Position numbers and translations under genes: made by a program. Below, in pieces: positions 51,518 through 64,000 of a DNA stretch of 64,000 nucleotides. Position 1 is the stretch's first letter. Each line of letters opens with the position of its first letter. The notes beneath the pieces are model-generated. The model was not told the origin of the DNA, ran no database searches, and was given only the letters and a program-made list of their open reading frames with translations. The DNA lies in assembly GCA_946186205.1 (NCBI GenBank), contig CAMHMH010000009.1, forward strand, positions 1 through 64,000. The letters run 5' to 3'. Origin of the DNA: an uncultured Fretibacterium sp. Lineage in GTDB: Bacteria > Synergistota > Synergistia > Synergistales > Aminobacteriaceae.

Positions 51518-53407
51518 ATGATAGACATCAAAAATTTATCCCTTTCATTCGGTGAACACGTTATATTTCGAGGGCTTAATTTGCAGATAACAAACACGGC
51601 CCGGCTTGGCATTGTCGGCTCAAACGGCGCGGGAAAAACTACGCTGCTTCGAGTCATAACCGGCGAGATCGAATCAGACTCAGGAGTCATTGAACGCTCA
51701 AAGGGACTCACTGTCGGCTGTCTCCCTCAAGACCTCGCGGAATTGGAGTCAGTCCCATTGATGCAATACCTTAAGGACAAAGCCGGCATATCACGTATCG
51801 AGTCGAAGCTGCGAAACGTTGAGGAAAAATTATCACAGACAGATGCGAATCATGATTCACTTTTGCAGGAGCATTCACGGCTTGAAAAAATGTTCGAGGA
51901 CTCCGGGGGCTTCGCGTTCGAGTCGATGGCCATGAAAGTTTTGCACGGACTCGGATTCAGGAAGGGCGATGAGTCGAAAAACTGCCGGGACTTTTCTGGC
52001 GGATGGAAAATGAGAATCGCTATGGCCGGTTTGCTTCTGTCGTCTCCTGATGTGTTATTGCTTGACGAACCGACAAATCATCTTGACACTGAGTCTATGG
52101 AATGGCTTGAAGGATGGCTGAGAACTCACAAAGGCGCGGTAGTCTCAGTATCACATGACACACGCTTCCTTGAGAACACTGCCGACTCAATCGCAGACCT
52201 TGAACACGGAGTCATTACTCTTTACCCTTGCAGCTACGATGAATATATTGCCGCAAAAGAACAGAGCCGCGAACTTTTAGAGAAAGCGTTTTCACGCCAG
52301 CAGTCAGAAATCAGAAGGATAGAGTCATTCATTGACCGCTTCAGGTACAAGGCAACGAAAGCCGCGCAGGTACAGAGCCGAATAAAGCAGCTTGAGAAAA
52401 TAGAGCGCATAGAAATCGCACAGGGCGCAAAATCCGTGAAGCTCACAATCCCCGAAGCGCCTCCGAGCGGGCGTGAAGTCCTCAAAGTCTCAGGGCTCGC
52501 GAAATATTATGACGGCGTGAAAGTCTTTGACGGCGTTAATTTTTCGGTTGAACGTGGAGAAAGAGTCGCTCTCGTAGGCGTAAACGGCGCGGGAAAATCG
52601 ACTCTGTTACGCTTGCTTAGTCTCAACGAGCCGCCCACATCAGGAACGGTGAAGCACGGCCATAACGTGAAGTTCTCGTACTACTCACAGGAAAGCGCAC
52701 AGAACATCAACTACTCAAATACAGTATGGGAGGAAGCCCGATCCGTTTCGTCAAAGCTGAATGATGTTGAACGGCGTAATCTTTTGGGTGCGTTCCTGTT
52801 TTCGGGTGATGAGATCTACAAGCCCGCAAGCGTTTTGTCAGGCGGGGAAAAAGCAAGGCTTGCGCTCTATAAGCTCATGCTTGAGTCGACAAACTTCTTG
52901 ATTCTTGATGAGCCTACGAATCATCTTGACACTGACACGCGGGAAATTGTCGAACGCGCACTGCTCAAATATCAGGGCACATTGCTGATAGTCTCACATG
53001 ACAGACATTTTCTTGATGCCCTCGCTGAAAGGGTGCTTGAGATCCGCGACGGGAATTTGTACGATTATCCCGGAAATTACTCATGGTTTCTTGAGAAGAG
53101 AGAAGAGACTCTGACTCCTGTCGATGACTCTAAGCCGTCAGCAAAAACTAAATCCCCTAAGCGTGATGATAATTTGCGTGAGATTCGAGAGGTCAAGAAG
53201 TCCATATCGCAGACTGAGAAAAATATTTCCGGCCATGAGTCGAGAGTCGCAGAGATTGACGGGCTTTTGTGCCTCCCTGAAACCCTGAAGGACTCGCAGA
53301 TGATTCAATCCCTGATGACTGAACGCGCTAATCTTTCACGAGAGCTTGAGGAATTTTATTCACGCTGGGAGGAACTGAGCCTGAAACTTGAAGAATTGCA
53401 GCAGTAA
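51518..53407 (+). CDS. ABC-F family ATPase (YdiF/Uup-like)
   Basis: 629 residues with two ATPase domains and no membrane part. Walker A boxes GSNGAGKTT and GVNGAGKST, signatures FSGGWKMR and LSGGEKAR, Walker B LLLDEPTNHLD and LILDEPTNHLD, a P-site-tRNA-interaction-type linker between (about 230-310), and a C-terminal coiled coil (about 560-629). ABC-F proteins act on the ribosome, some giving antibiotic resistance; this one looks like a housekeeping type. The ribosome site is weak. Confidence 0.9.
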   Translation: MIDIKNLSLSFGEHVIFRGLNLQITNTARLGIVGSNGAGKTTLLRVITGEIESDSGVIERSKGLTVGCLPQDLAELESVPLMQYLKDKAGISRIESKLRNVEEKLSQTDANHDSLLQEHSRLEKMFEDSGGFAFESMAMKVLHGLGFRKGDESKNCRDFSGGWKMRIAMAGLLLSSPDVLLLDEPTNHLDTESMEWLEGWLRTHKGAVVSVSHDTRFLENTADSIADLEHGVITLYPCSYDEYIAAKEQSRELLEKAFSRQQSEIRRIESFIDRFRYKATKAAQVQSRIKQLEKIERIEIAQGAKSVKLTIPEAPPSGREVLKVSGLAKYYDGVKVFDGVNFSVERGERVALVGVNGAGKSTLLRLLSLNEPPTSGTVKHGHNVKFSYYSQESAQNINYSNTVWEEARSVSSKLNDVERRNLLGAFLFSGDEIYKPASVLSGGEKARLALYKLMLESTNFLILDEPTNHLDTDTREIVERALLKYQGTLLIVSHDRHFLDALAERVLEIRDGNLYDYPGNYSWFLEKREETLTPVDDSKPSAKTKSPKRDDNLREIREVKKSISQTEKNISGHESRVAEIDGLLCLPETLKDSQMIQSLMTERANLSRELEEFYSRWEELSLKLEELQQ

Positions 53408-54140
53408 TTTCTTTGATGATTTATCGCTGGCCTTGCGGAATGTTCCTGACTCGCACGTATCACGACTCATTCTCGGATGGCACGCAAGCTATATACTCTC
53501 GGAGGACGGGCGCAAAGGTGTCGGGTTTGTCCCTGACTCGCGCATTGAGCCTCACACATCACGCCCCGTTCACACGAACTCTCTTTTATCGTCAACACTC
53601 AAGGAATTAGCCGGGCTTTACGTCTCGCCATTTCCCCAAGAATTTGCCGCCGCAAGTGCTGCATGTTCGACTCTGATTCCGTTTGATGACGGTGGGCAGT
53701 ATCTCGATGCTGTCATGACCTGCGCGAGGGGTGATAAAGTTGCGGTGCTTGGGTATGAACGCGATCTTGTTCCGTTTATGCGTGACTGGGGCTGGCGTTC
53801 TGCGTTCTTTGATGACAGGTTCGCAGGGAGGCAGGATTGTTTTCAGCAGGAAGAATTTTCGCGCGCTGTCCGTGAAGCTGAATGGGTATGGCTCTCACCT
53901 GAAGCAATCCGGGATCGCTGGCTTTTGTCGACTCAGAATATTTTGCGTGATAAGAAGGGCTGCTTTCTACAGGGGCCGGGCATACCTGCTGTGATTGAAG
54001 CGTTCTCAGAATTGGGAGTAACTCATCTCGTTGTGCCTCTGGGTGATGACGGAGGAAAGATTGAGGCTCATATTTCGGCGGGGGGAAGCGCGTGGCTTTG
54101 CGAGGCTTTAAGATGGCGTGTCTTTGTGTCCTCTGTGTGA
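53388..54140 (+). CDS. DUF364-like protein (putative)
   Basis: About 250 residues. An N-terminal part with a GWHASYIL-like segment and a C-terminal Rossmann-like half (KVAVLGYERDLVPFMRDW...LVVPLGDDGG) recall DUF4213/DUF364 proteins, suspected in metal or cofactor handling; the match is by eye only. The frame opens with TTG 20 bases inside the ABC-F gene, and the true start is uncertain. Confidence 0.5.
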   Translation: MKNCSSNFFDDLSLALRNVPDSHVSRLILGWHASYILSEDGRKGVGFVPDSRIEPHTSRPVHTNSLLSSTLKELAGLYVSPFPQEFAAASAACSTLIPFDDGGQYLDAVMTCARGDKVAVLGYERDLVPFMRDWGWRSAFFDDRFAGRQDCFQQEEFSRAVREAEWVWLSPEAIRDRWLLSTQNILRDKKGCFLQGPGIPAVIEAFSELGVTHLVVPLGDDGGKIEAHISAGGSAWLCEALRWRVFVSSV

Positions 54141-54146
54141 TTTGCG

Positions 54147-57672
<3,526 letters not shown>

Positions 57673-57748
57673 GTATTAATCTCCTTTGTTAATGTGGATA
57701 TGTCTGCTATATTTTATTACACGCTCAAAATTAAGGAGGCAATCAAGA

Positions 57749-58480
57749 ATGAAAGAGTTATGTATCGTTTTGATGATGTTAATTTTTTCTGCCCGCTCTG
57801 CTTCTGCAACAACAATGCACAGACAAAAATTCAAATGCTCGGTCTGCGGTTCTGAAAATGAATACAGCGTATTGACCAGTACTAACGCATTCGGCGCGCC
57901 CGATCTCGATTTGCGTCCGCCTGAGATGCAGAGAAGCACAATGCCTATGTGGGTTCAAGAGTGCAGGCAATGCGGCTATTCTGCGTCAGAAATTTCTGAT
58001 CCCTGCAAAGTGAGTCCTGACTTCCTGAAATCTGAATCGTATATCAGATGCGAGGGCATAAAGTTTGAGTCAAAACTTGCGGCTGCGTTCTACAAAGAAT
58101 ACATGATCGAGAGGGAATGCGGAGAAATTATTGATGCGTTCTATTCTGTTCTTCATGCTGCGTGGTCATGCGATGACAAGAAAGACAAAGAGAGCGCGAA
58201 AATTTGCCGTGAAAAAGCTGCCTCCCTTGCGTCGGAACTCACATCAAGCGGGAAACTTAATGACTCACGGCGTGAAAACATTATGTTAATGAGGGCTGAC
58301 ATTCTGAGGAGGGCAGGACATTTCGAGGAAGTAATCAGCGAGTATTCGTCCGTAACATTTAAAGGGGACAAAAGGAATAATCCTGACATTATGAATGCAA
58401 TCTTGAAGTTTCAGATTGAGAGAGCGCACGCAAAAGACTCAAAGTGCTACACGATTCAAGACGCAGTGAAGGAACAATGA
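57749..58480 (+). CDS. Exported zinc-ribbon protein (DUF2225-like)
   Basis: 243 residues. A short signal-like N-terminus (MKELCIVLMMLIFSARSASA) leads to a zinc ribbon built from CSVCGS and CRQCGY, then helices. The ribbon and the helical tail recall DUF2225 proteins, whose function is unknown; an export signal is unusual for that family. ATG at 57749 has AAGGAGG nine bases before it. Followed after four bases by the deacylase gene. Confidence 0.6.
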   Translation: MKELCIVLMMLIFSARSASATTMHRQKFKCSVCGSENEYSVLTSTNAFGAPDLDLRPPEMQRSTMPMWVQECRQCGYSASEISDPCKVSPDFLKSESYIRCEGIKFESKLAAAFYKEYMIERECGEIIDAFYSVLHAAWSCDDKKDKESAKICREKAASLASELTSSGKLNDSRRENIMLMRADILRRAGHFEEVISEYSSVTFKGDKRNNPDIMNAILKFQIERAHAKDSKCYTIQDAVKEQ

Positions 58481-58484
58481 CGGA

Positions 58485-58964
58485 ATGAATGAAGTACTCG
58501 AACGCTTAAAGGCTTTAGGGATTCAGTATGAGCTTGATGAACATGAAGCAGTCTTTACGATTGAGGCGATAATTTCTCACGGTCTCAACAAGAAAGGAAT
58601 GATGCCCGTAAATTTATTCCTGAGAGACTACAAAGGCAAGCGGCATTTCCTCGTGATTCATGACGGCGAAAAGCACACGGACTTGACGACCTTGCGGAAT
58701 CAAATCGGCTGCACGCGATTGAGTTTCGGATCTGAAGAAAGACTCATGAAACATTTGGGACTGACTCCCGGTTCTGTGTCGCCATTCGGACTCATCAACA
58801 ATGTGAATCATGATGTCGAAATTGTGATTGATGAGAGCATACGAGGCCGCGAAAAATTAGGCTTTCACCCGAACATTAACACCGCTACAGTGTGGATAAG
58901 CTACGATGACTTGATGAAGTTCGTGAAGTCTTGCGGGAATCCCGTTACGTTTGTGAACTGCTGA
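58485..58964 (+). CDS. Cys-tRNA(Pro)/misacylated prolyl-tRNA deacylase (ProX/YbaK)
   Basis: 159-residue YbaK/EbsC-fold editing enzyme that removes the wrong amino acid from tRNA-Pro. Marks: HEAVFTIEA, NLFLRDYKGKRHFLVI with the functional lysine, GLTPGSVSPFGLINN. Length and the VSPFG box fit ProX (PrdX). Probably co-transcribed with the preceding zinc-ribbon gene. Confidence 0.9.
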   Translation: MNEVLERLKALGIQYELDEHEAVFTIEAIISHGLNKKGMMPVNLFLRDYKGKRHFLVIHDGEKHTDLTTLRNQIGCTRLSFGSEERLMKHLGLTPGSVSPFGLINNVNHDVEIVIDESIRGREKLGFHPNINTATVWISYDDLMKFVKSCGNPVTFVNC

Positions 58965-58974
58965 AGAATGAATG

Positions 58975-59000
58975 CCCCCTCCGCTTTGTGTGGAAGGGGG
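58975..59000. terminator. Terminator after the deacylase gene
   Basis: CCCCCT (58975-58980) pairs with AGGGGG (58995-59000), followed by ATTTATTTT on the plus strand. It also faces the end of the M24 peptidase gene. Confidence 0.7.
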
Positions 59001-59010
59001 ATTTATTTTG

Positions 59011-60111
59011 CTACACAATAATAATGCTCTGGTTGTCATTCACCGTCAGGCACTCGCAGCCGTCCTCCGTAATAAGATAGTCATCCTCGATTCTGAGTCC
59101 TCCCCAGCCTTCAATGTATATACCCGGCTCAACAGTAACTACATCACCGGCCATGAGAGTATCTTTTGACGTTCGGGACAGCCTCGGCGACTCGTGAACC
59201 TCAAGGCCGAGTCCATGTCCGAGTCCGTGAAGAAACTTATCGCCGTAACCAGCGTCATCAATCACCTTTCGTGCTACAGCGTCAACATCAACTCCCTTAA
59301 CGCCAGGGCGCAAAGCCTTCACTGCCTCATGATGTGCCTTGAGAAGTATTGCGTTAATCTCAAGTGCTTTGTCGCTTGCATGGCCGAGAGCAAAATTCCT
59401 CGTTATGTCGCTCATGTACCCTCCGAACATTGCTCCGTAGTCAACCGTAACAATCTCGCCTTCCGCAAAAACTTTTGACGTTGCGGGAGCGTGGCACATT
59501 GCGGAGCGTTCACCCGATGCCACAATGAAATCATCATGCGCCCATCCCTTTTCAGCTCCGAGCCTCTTTATCTCGCCGTTAAGAAGAATGTCGAACTCTG
59601 TCTCACTCATTCCCGCGTGCGCAAGTTTCAGGACATTGCCCAGAGCATCACGCGCAATTCTCCCGGCCTCGCGAATCAATCCGGCCTCGTGGGAGTCTTT
59701 TGTGCGTCTCAGTTTCGGAATCATTTCGGAAGCGTCAACCCATTCACACTTTACGGGAGCAAAATATTTCGTGTAAGTCGCGTGAGAAATCTTTTCAGCC
59801 TCAAAGCCCACGCGCAAATATCCTCCGTCTGAAACTGCCTGAGCTAAATATTCCGGCATTGTCTTTTCTGACTGTATGATTATCCTGAAGGGGGTCTGCT
59901 GTTTTGACTGGGTAATATATCTTCCGTCAGTTATGAGTGTTGCTTCATTCATTGTGATGATGAGTCCCGCTGAGCTTCCCCGGAATCCTGAAATGTAATG
60001 ACAGCTTTCGGAGTTGGCCCGCTCGTTCACAATCAGTACAAACGAATCGAGACTCTTGCCTGCCATCAAAGCGCGTAATTTTTCGACTCTTGCCATAATG
60101 TTACTGTTCAT
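59011..60111 (-). CDS. M24 metallopeptidase (Xaa-Pro aminopeptidase/dipeptidase)
   Basis: 366 residues: a creatinase-like N-domain (1-130) and a pita-bread domain with all five metal ligands: Asp in TVDYGAMFGG, Asp in MSDITRNF, His in LHGLGHGLGLEVHE, Glu in TVEPGIYIEG and Glu in LRIEDDYL. It cleaves peptides at proline in the cytoplasm. Start may be 60111 (overlapping the DUF4268 gene by 11 bases) or ATG 60096. Last gene of the run that begins with the HaeII-like system. Confidence 0.93.
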   Translation of the reverse strand: MNSNIMARVEKLRALMAGKSLDSFVLIVNERANSESCHYISGFRGSSAGLIITMNEATLITDGRYITQSKQQTPFRIIIQSEKTMPEYLAQAVSDGGYLRVGFEAEKISHATYTKYFAPVKCEWVDASEMIPKLRRTKDSHEAGLIREAGRIARDALGNVLKLAHAGMSETEFDILLNGEIKRLGAEKGWAHDDFIVASGERSAMCHAPATSKVFAEGEIVTVDYGAMFGGYMSDITRNFALGHASDKALEINAILLKAHHEAVKALRPGVKGVDVDAVARKVIDDAGYGDKFLHGLGHGLGLEVHESPRLSRTSKDTLMAGDVVTVEPGIYIEGWGGLRIEDDYLITEDGCECLTVNDNQSIIIV

Positions 60112-61054
60112 TTTCTGACTCCTTTATGTATCTCCCGAATGTCTCACGGATATTAAGCACTGTGCTCATGATCCAGTCGAATTGATTCGGCCATGATGAT
60201 TTGTCTGTGATGAGTGCGGATTTCTTTGCGCGGATTCGGTTTCCTTTCTTGCTGGGTAATTCGAGCCAGTCGAAATTCATTCCGCATTCTGACTCTATAT
60301 CGTCCTTGCGCGTGAACAAGTACGTGAATAACTCTGAGTCATCTGCGATGTTGAGTCCTGCTTCTATTTCGTCTCGTGTCTTTGCTATGATTATGCTGAC
60401 ACCGGGGCGGCCTGTACCGAAGACGACTCCGTAATTCGCTGATGTCTGCCATCGCCTGTAGCTTGCCGCGAATTTCTGGTTGCTTCCTCCGTCAAAAGCG
60501 TAATCCTGAAACGCGTTCCAGTAGTCAAAGCGTAATTTCTCGATGTTAGTTGCATCCTCAGAAATTTTGCGGACTTCTTTGGCCCAGTTGTTTGGGCGTG
60601 AGATGACCTCGAACTTTGCGGCGGGTTCAGAGTCTCCTATGCGGAATAACTTTATCTCGCAGAGAAATATTCCCGTGCTGTTTGCTGTACGTGAGTTGAG
60701 CCATTCAACGGCGGCTTTATGCTCCTCGTTCGCATGACGTACGATCCATATGACAACGTCAGCATTTTTCCCGGCTGCTAAAGTCATGAGTCTTCCGAGA
60801 GATGAGTCTTCAGTCTGCGAAAAATTGTTGATGATGATGATTCGTCTGTTAGTTCCTGATTCTGACGCTAGAATGTCGGCGTGATATTTCCCGACGGGTG
60901 ATTGAGTTTCTTCTGCTGAGATTTCGAGTCCGGCCGCGTGTGAAAGTATGTTCATGTTCTCTTCTTTTGCGAGCCATTCGGTGAAGTCTTTTGCGTCATT
61001 CTGCCATACTGCGCGAAGGTCTGTGATTTCTTCCAGCCTTCCTAGTGCTGCCAT
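60101..61054 (-). CDS. DUF4268 protein, nuclease-like
   Basis: 317 residues matching the DUF4268 pattern: opening LRAVW...DFTEWLA, core VGKYHADILASES then IINNFSQTEDSSLGRLMTLAAG and VVIWIVRHANEEHKAAVEWLNSRT, and a C-terminal RFDYWNAFQDYA. The core resembles a restriction-nuclease fold (D-I-L-A ... N-x-x), and such genes often lie in defence loci, as here next to a HaeII-like system. Forty-nine bases separate it from the endonuclease gene. Function unproven. Confidence 0.72.
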   Translation of the reverse strand: MAALGRLEEITDLRAVWQNDAKDFTEWLAKEENMNILSHAAGLEISAEETQSPVGKYHADILASESGTNRRIIIINNFSQTEDSSLGRLMTLAAGKNADVVIWIVRHANEEHKAAVEWLNSRTANSTGIFLCEIKLFRIGDSEPAAKFEVISRPNNWAKEVRKISEDATNIEKLRFDYWNAFQDYAFDGGSNQKFAASYRRWQTSANYGVVFGTGRPGVSIIIAKTRDEIEAGLNIADDSELFTYLFTRKDDIESECGMNFDWLELPSKKGNRIRAKKSALITDKSSWPNQFDWIMSTVLNIRETFGRYIKESENEQ

Positions 61055-61103
61055 GATTTAGCATTCCCCGTTTCAGTGATAGTTCAATAGGATATTAGCA
61101 TAA

Positions 61104-61991
61104 TTATACTTTCATCATAGGGCTTAATTTTTCGTAATGTCTCGATTTCAGAATGTCAGGTATGCTGCTTGTTACGGGAAATTCTCCGGCTATTTCTTCA
61201 CGGAGGCACGACAATAATTTTTCGCCTGTGAGATTCGCATATTTTCCGCGCAATGCTTTTTCGTACCACAATATTAAATCCTGCTCCGTAATTATGCTCT
61301 GAATATGACTCCGCCATCCGATTTGAGTCAGCCTCATTACGCCCGCACGGTAAATTTTCGCGGGTTCAGAATGACAAGGGCAGGAAGGATTGAGACGCAT
61401 AACTTTTTCTGCAAAGTCTTCAAACTCATAAAGCAGATCTGATTTTGACTCGTCAACAGAAATTTTCACCTGCAAATTCATAGCCTCCGCAAGAGCCGAG
61501 AAGAGCGCGTAAACTATTATCTCGTAAATTTTATCGAGACTCCTCTTTAGCCCTGCTTCATACCTGAACGAGTCAATGAATTTCTTTACGTCAAAATTTT
61601 TTGGTGATGATGTATTGCAGTACTCTAACGCTTCATGTAACTGTGAATGCCTGTCTATGAACCTGCTGTATATATGAGCTTCAATGCTTCCGCCTGTCTC
61701 ACGGTTAATTTTTCCGAGAACGCTCAAGACTTCCGGGGGGATTGCGTTTGCGTCAAAAAGATTATCCTGAAATCGTGAGCTGCTTGTGCATACTCTGCCT
61801 AATAATTCTGTGCTGATTTCGTCCCTCCATTTTTTGCTCTGAGTTCTGTACGTCTCAAGCAAGGACAAATCCACGTCATGAAACACTCTGTCGTGATAAA
61901 GAATCTCCGCAATCTGTATAGGCTTGTAGAAATGCACCCGTGATTTTCGTATCAGCCTGTCTAACGCTTCTCTTGCTTCTGTGATATTCAT
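61104..61991 (-). CDS. HaeII-family type II restriction endonuclease
   Basis: 295 residues. The N-terminus (ALDRLIRKSRVHFYKPIQIAEILY), LETYRTQSKKWRDEI and TSSSRFQDNLF segments match my memory of the HaeII family, which recognises RGCGCY. Starts in an ATGA overlap with the cytosine methyltransferase gene, so the enzyme is translated after its protective partner. Assignment is by motif memory; specificity is inferred from the family. Confidence 0.68.
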   Translation of the reverse strand: MNITEAREALDRLIRKSRVHFYKPIQIAEILYHDRVFHDVDLSLLETYRTQSKKWRDEISTELLGRVCTSSSRFQDNLFDANAIPPEVLSVLGKINRETGGSIEAHIYSRFIDRHSQLHEALEYCNTSSPKNFDVKKFIDSFRYEAGLKRSLDKIYEIIVYALFSALAEAMNLQVKISVDESKSDLLYEFEDFAEKVMRLNPSCPCHSEPAKIYRAGVMRLTQIGWRSHIQSIITEQDLILWYEKALRGKYANLTGEKLLSCLREEIAGEFPVTSSIPDILKSRHYEKLSPMMKV

Positions 61992-62905
61992 TCTGACTCC
62001 CTCATAGCCTTTAACATTTCACGCGCTACTGCCTCTATCACAGGGACTGCTACAGAGTTCCCGCACTGCTGCTTCATTTTTCCGTAAGGCACTACGATTC
62101 TGAAACTCTCAGGAAATCCCTGCAAGCGTAACATTTCCCGCTCCGTCGGCCTGCGTTCGTCATTAATCAGGATATAGTTTGCTGACGCTCCCGCACGTAA
62201 TGCCGCTGACCATTCATGTGGCGTAATAGTGCCCGCAACATTTTCATGTGATATATACGGCTTGGGAAAATTTTTGTCCTTCAGTCGTGAAAGACGTGAT
62301 GCCCTTATCGAATCGCTGACGTAATATTTTCTTTCAGGATTCATTTCTAGAATGTCAGATAATTTTTTGCGCTCGCATTCGGGAACAGGTGAAGGAAATG
62401 TGAACAGCACATTTTCACGGAAGCCCGCAATAATTATTCTCTCACGTTTCTGAGGGAGTCCGAAATCCAATGCGTTAAGAATTTTTGCGTGAACGTTATA
62501 GCCGAGTTCCTCAAGATGATTCATAATGATCTTGTACGTTCTGCCTTTGTCGTGAGCCGTAAGATTCTTCACATTCTCAAGCATAAAGGTTCTTGGCTTT
62601 TTATCGCGCAATATCCTCTCAATCTCAAAGAAGAGAGTCCCTCTTGTCGTGTCTGCAAATCCCTCGCGCTTGCCTATAACAGAAAATGCCTGACAGGGGA
62701 AGCCGGCCAAAAGTATATCGAACTCGGGAATATCCTCCGACTTTATGTCGCGAATGTCCCCGCATGGCCGCTCGTTGAAATTTGCGCTGTAAGTCTCACA
62801 TGCTGACCTGTCAATCTCAGATGAGAATACGCAATTGCACCCGGCATTCTCAAAAGCGAGTCTTATTCCCCCAATCCCCGCAAACAAATCTATTACCCTC
62901 ATCAT
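61988..62905 (-). CDS. DNA (cytosine-5) methyltransferase
   Basis: 305 residues with the ordered C5-methyltransferase motifs: I DLFAGIGG, IV GFPCQAFS (catalytic Cys), VI MLENV, VIII QKRERI, IX TEREMLRLQGFP and X QCGNSVAVPVI. The variable region between VIII and IX sets the target. Paired with the HaeII-like endonuclease. GGGAGG sits six bases before ATG 62905. Divergent from argG. Confidence 0.95.
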   Translation of the reverse strand: MMRVIDLFAGIGGIRLAFENAGCNCVFSSEIDRSACETYSANFNERPCGDIRDIKSEDIPEFDILLAGFPCQAFSVIGKREGFADTTRGTLFFEIERILRDKKPRTFMLENVKNLTAHDKGRTYKIIMNHLEELGYNVHAKILNALDFGLPQKRERIIIAGFRENVLFTFPSPVPECERKKLSDILEMNPERKYYVSDSIRASRLSRLKDKNFPKPYISHENVAGTITPHEWSAALRAGASANYILINDERRPTEREMLRLQGFPESFRIVVPYGKMKQQCGNSVAVPVIEAVAREMLKAMRESE

Positions 62906-62985
62906 TAACAGCCTCCCGCAAAATTAATCCGCGTGTGATATTATCATGCTCATCACAAAATTTTCATGAGAGAAGGAATCCTCAC

Positions 62986-64000
62986 ATGCCGGAAAAGAAA
63001 GGCAAGGCAGTGCTCGCATACAGCGGAGGGCTTGACACTTCCGTCGCTGTAATGTGGCTCACTGAACAGGGCTATGACGTTATCACAATGACTGCTGACG
63101 TAGGACAGAAAGACGTTGACCTTCAGGCCGCGAAATCAAAAGCGCTTCACAGCGGAGCAATCAAGGCATATATATTTGACCTCAAGAAGACGTTCACGGA
63201 GAATTATGTTTATCCCGCGCTGAGGGCAAACGCTATGTATCAGGGAACGTACCCGCTTGTGTCAGCATTATCACGCCCGTTAATAGCAAAGACGCTCGTT
63301 GACATCGCGAACAAAGAAGGAGCTGTAGCAGTAGCGCACGGCTGCACGGGAAAAGGGCAGGACCAGGTAAGAATCGAAGTATGCGCGACGGCACTCAATC
63401 CCAAAATCAAAGTGTTAGCCCCCGTAAGAGACTGGCACTTCACACGCGAGGCCGAAATCGAATACGCGAACAAGCACGGTATACCCGTAAGAGCGACAGC
63501 GGCATCACCATACAGCACGGACGATAATCTCTGGGGACGCTCGATTGAATGCGGCTTGCTTGAAGATCCTTGGAACGAACCCCCCGAAGACGCTTACGAG
63601 ATGACAGCGAATCCCCTCGAAGCACCTGACACGCCGGAATTTGTAGAGATAGAATTTGAAGGCGGAATCCCCGCTGCAATTAACGGTGAGAGGATGCACG
63701 GCGCGGAATTGATTCTGAAGCTCAACAAGATTGCGGGCCGTCATGGCATTGGCCGTATTGATATGATTGAAGACAGGCTTGTGGGATTCAAGTCGCGCGA
63801 GGTTTACGAATGCCCCGGCTCTACGGTGTTGCTTGCGGCTCATCGTGCTATTGAGACTCTGACTCTCGACAAGCAGGTACTCAAGACGAAACGCGAGCTT
63901 GAAGTGAGATTTGCGGAACTGACTTACGAGGGTTACTGGTTCTCGCCTCTTCGTGATGCGATTAACGCATTCATGAATGACACACAGCGTTATGTGAATG
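62986..64000 (+). CDS. argG: Argininosuccinate synthase (5' part, runs off the window)
   Basis: ATP-dependent joining of citrulline and aspartate in arginine synthesis. The frame is open from ATG 62986 (AGAAGGA upstream) to the window end, 338 codons of about 400. Signatures: AYSGGLDTSV P-loop-like ATP site, ADVGQ, VAHGCTGKGQDQVRIE and the citrulline/aspartate region TDDNLWGRSIE. No frameshift seen. Confidence 0.95.
   Translation, partial: MPEKKGKAVLAYSGGLDTSVAVMWLTEQGYDVITMTADVGQKDVDLQAAKSKALHSGAIKAYIFDLKKTFTENYVYPALRANAMYQGTYPLVSALSRPLIAKTLVDIANKEGAVAVAHGCTGKGQDQVRIEVCATALNPKIKVLAPVRDWHFTREAEIEYANKHGIPVRATAASPYSTDDNLWGRSIECGLLEDPWNEPPEDAYEMTANPLEAPDTPEFVEIEFEGGIPAAINGERMHGAELILKLNKIAGRHGIGRIDMIEDRLVGFKSREVYECPGSTVLLAAHRAIETLTLDKQVLKTKRELEVRFAELTYEGYWFSPLRDAINAFMNDTQRYVN

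Overview
The window is 64 kb of a bacterial chromosome with moderate GC, dense coding and short gaps. Promoters that can be read are mostly extended -10 boxes (TGnTATAAT), ribosome sites are GGAGG-like, and TTG or GTG starts are common. It carries housekeeping genes (lysS, ligA, ksgA, folK, galE, trpF, argG) beside two PTS permeases, NhaC, a MATE pump and polar amino-acid ABC uptake. This fits an anaerobic, gut-type bacterium. My impression is Synergistota, but no marker here proves it and I would not rely on it.

Layout. 0-1.7 kb: IS200-type transposase, an element-end hairpin and a tandem double-TIR protein. 1.7-8.9 kb: an amino-acid ABC system in which about seven equivalents of substrate-binding domain are fused to the permease. 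9-13 kb: a membrane GGDEF protein and a sucrose-type PTS with a HAD phosphatase. 13.1-17.1 kb: an overlapping three-gene GTPase cassette with a TTGAC repeat at its promoter. 17.4-18.7 kb: MATE pump. 18.8-22.8 kb: an MmeI-like restriction-modification enzyme followed by two duplicated toxin-antitoxin units, one toxin killed by a nonsense codon. 22.9-25.5 kb: nagA, a frameshifted aldo/keto reductase and a small damaged ORF. 25.5-30.0 kb: a single-chain type ISP restriction enzyme. 30.0-30.7 kb: two tandem units, each a tiny cationic single-helix peptide gene faced by a convergent promoter and hairpin (possible type I toxin-antitoxin modules). 30.7-35 kb: folK, trehalose PTS plus trehalose-6-phosphate hydrolase, and a degenerate repeat array. 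35-40 kb: NhaC, trpF, a DMT transporter, and a ParA ATPase coupled to a very acidic disordered protein. 40-46 kb: one long minus-strand operon (isochorismatase-like hydrolase, glycosyltransferase, lipoprotein, galE, PAS-GGDEF, ksgA). 46-50 kb: glutaredoxin-like protein, RelB/YoeB-type toxin-antitoxin pair, three unrecognised genes, Hsp20. 50-59 kb: SH3 exported protein, ABC-F ATPase, ligA, lysS, a zinc-ribbon exported protein, Cys-tRNA(Pro) deacylase. 59-63 kb: M24 peptidase, DUF4268 protein and a HaeII-like type II restriction-modification pair. 63-64 kb: argG, running off the window.

How it works together. The region mixes core metabolism with an unusually high density of defence-type genes: three unrelated restriction-modification systems, TIR, GTPase cassette, and several toxin-antitoxin modules. 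Several of these genes show decay or slippage (nonsense codon, homopolymer frameshifts), which suggests accessory islands under turnover. The strongest candidates for something undescribed are the paired small-peptide units at 30.0-30.7 kb, the giant binding-protein fusion at 2.8-8.8 kb, the GTPase cassette with its repeat-associated promoter, and the restriction enzyme-toxin/antitoxin operon at 18.8-22.8 kb. I saw no tRNA, rRNA or CRISPR array.
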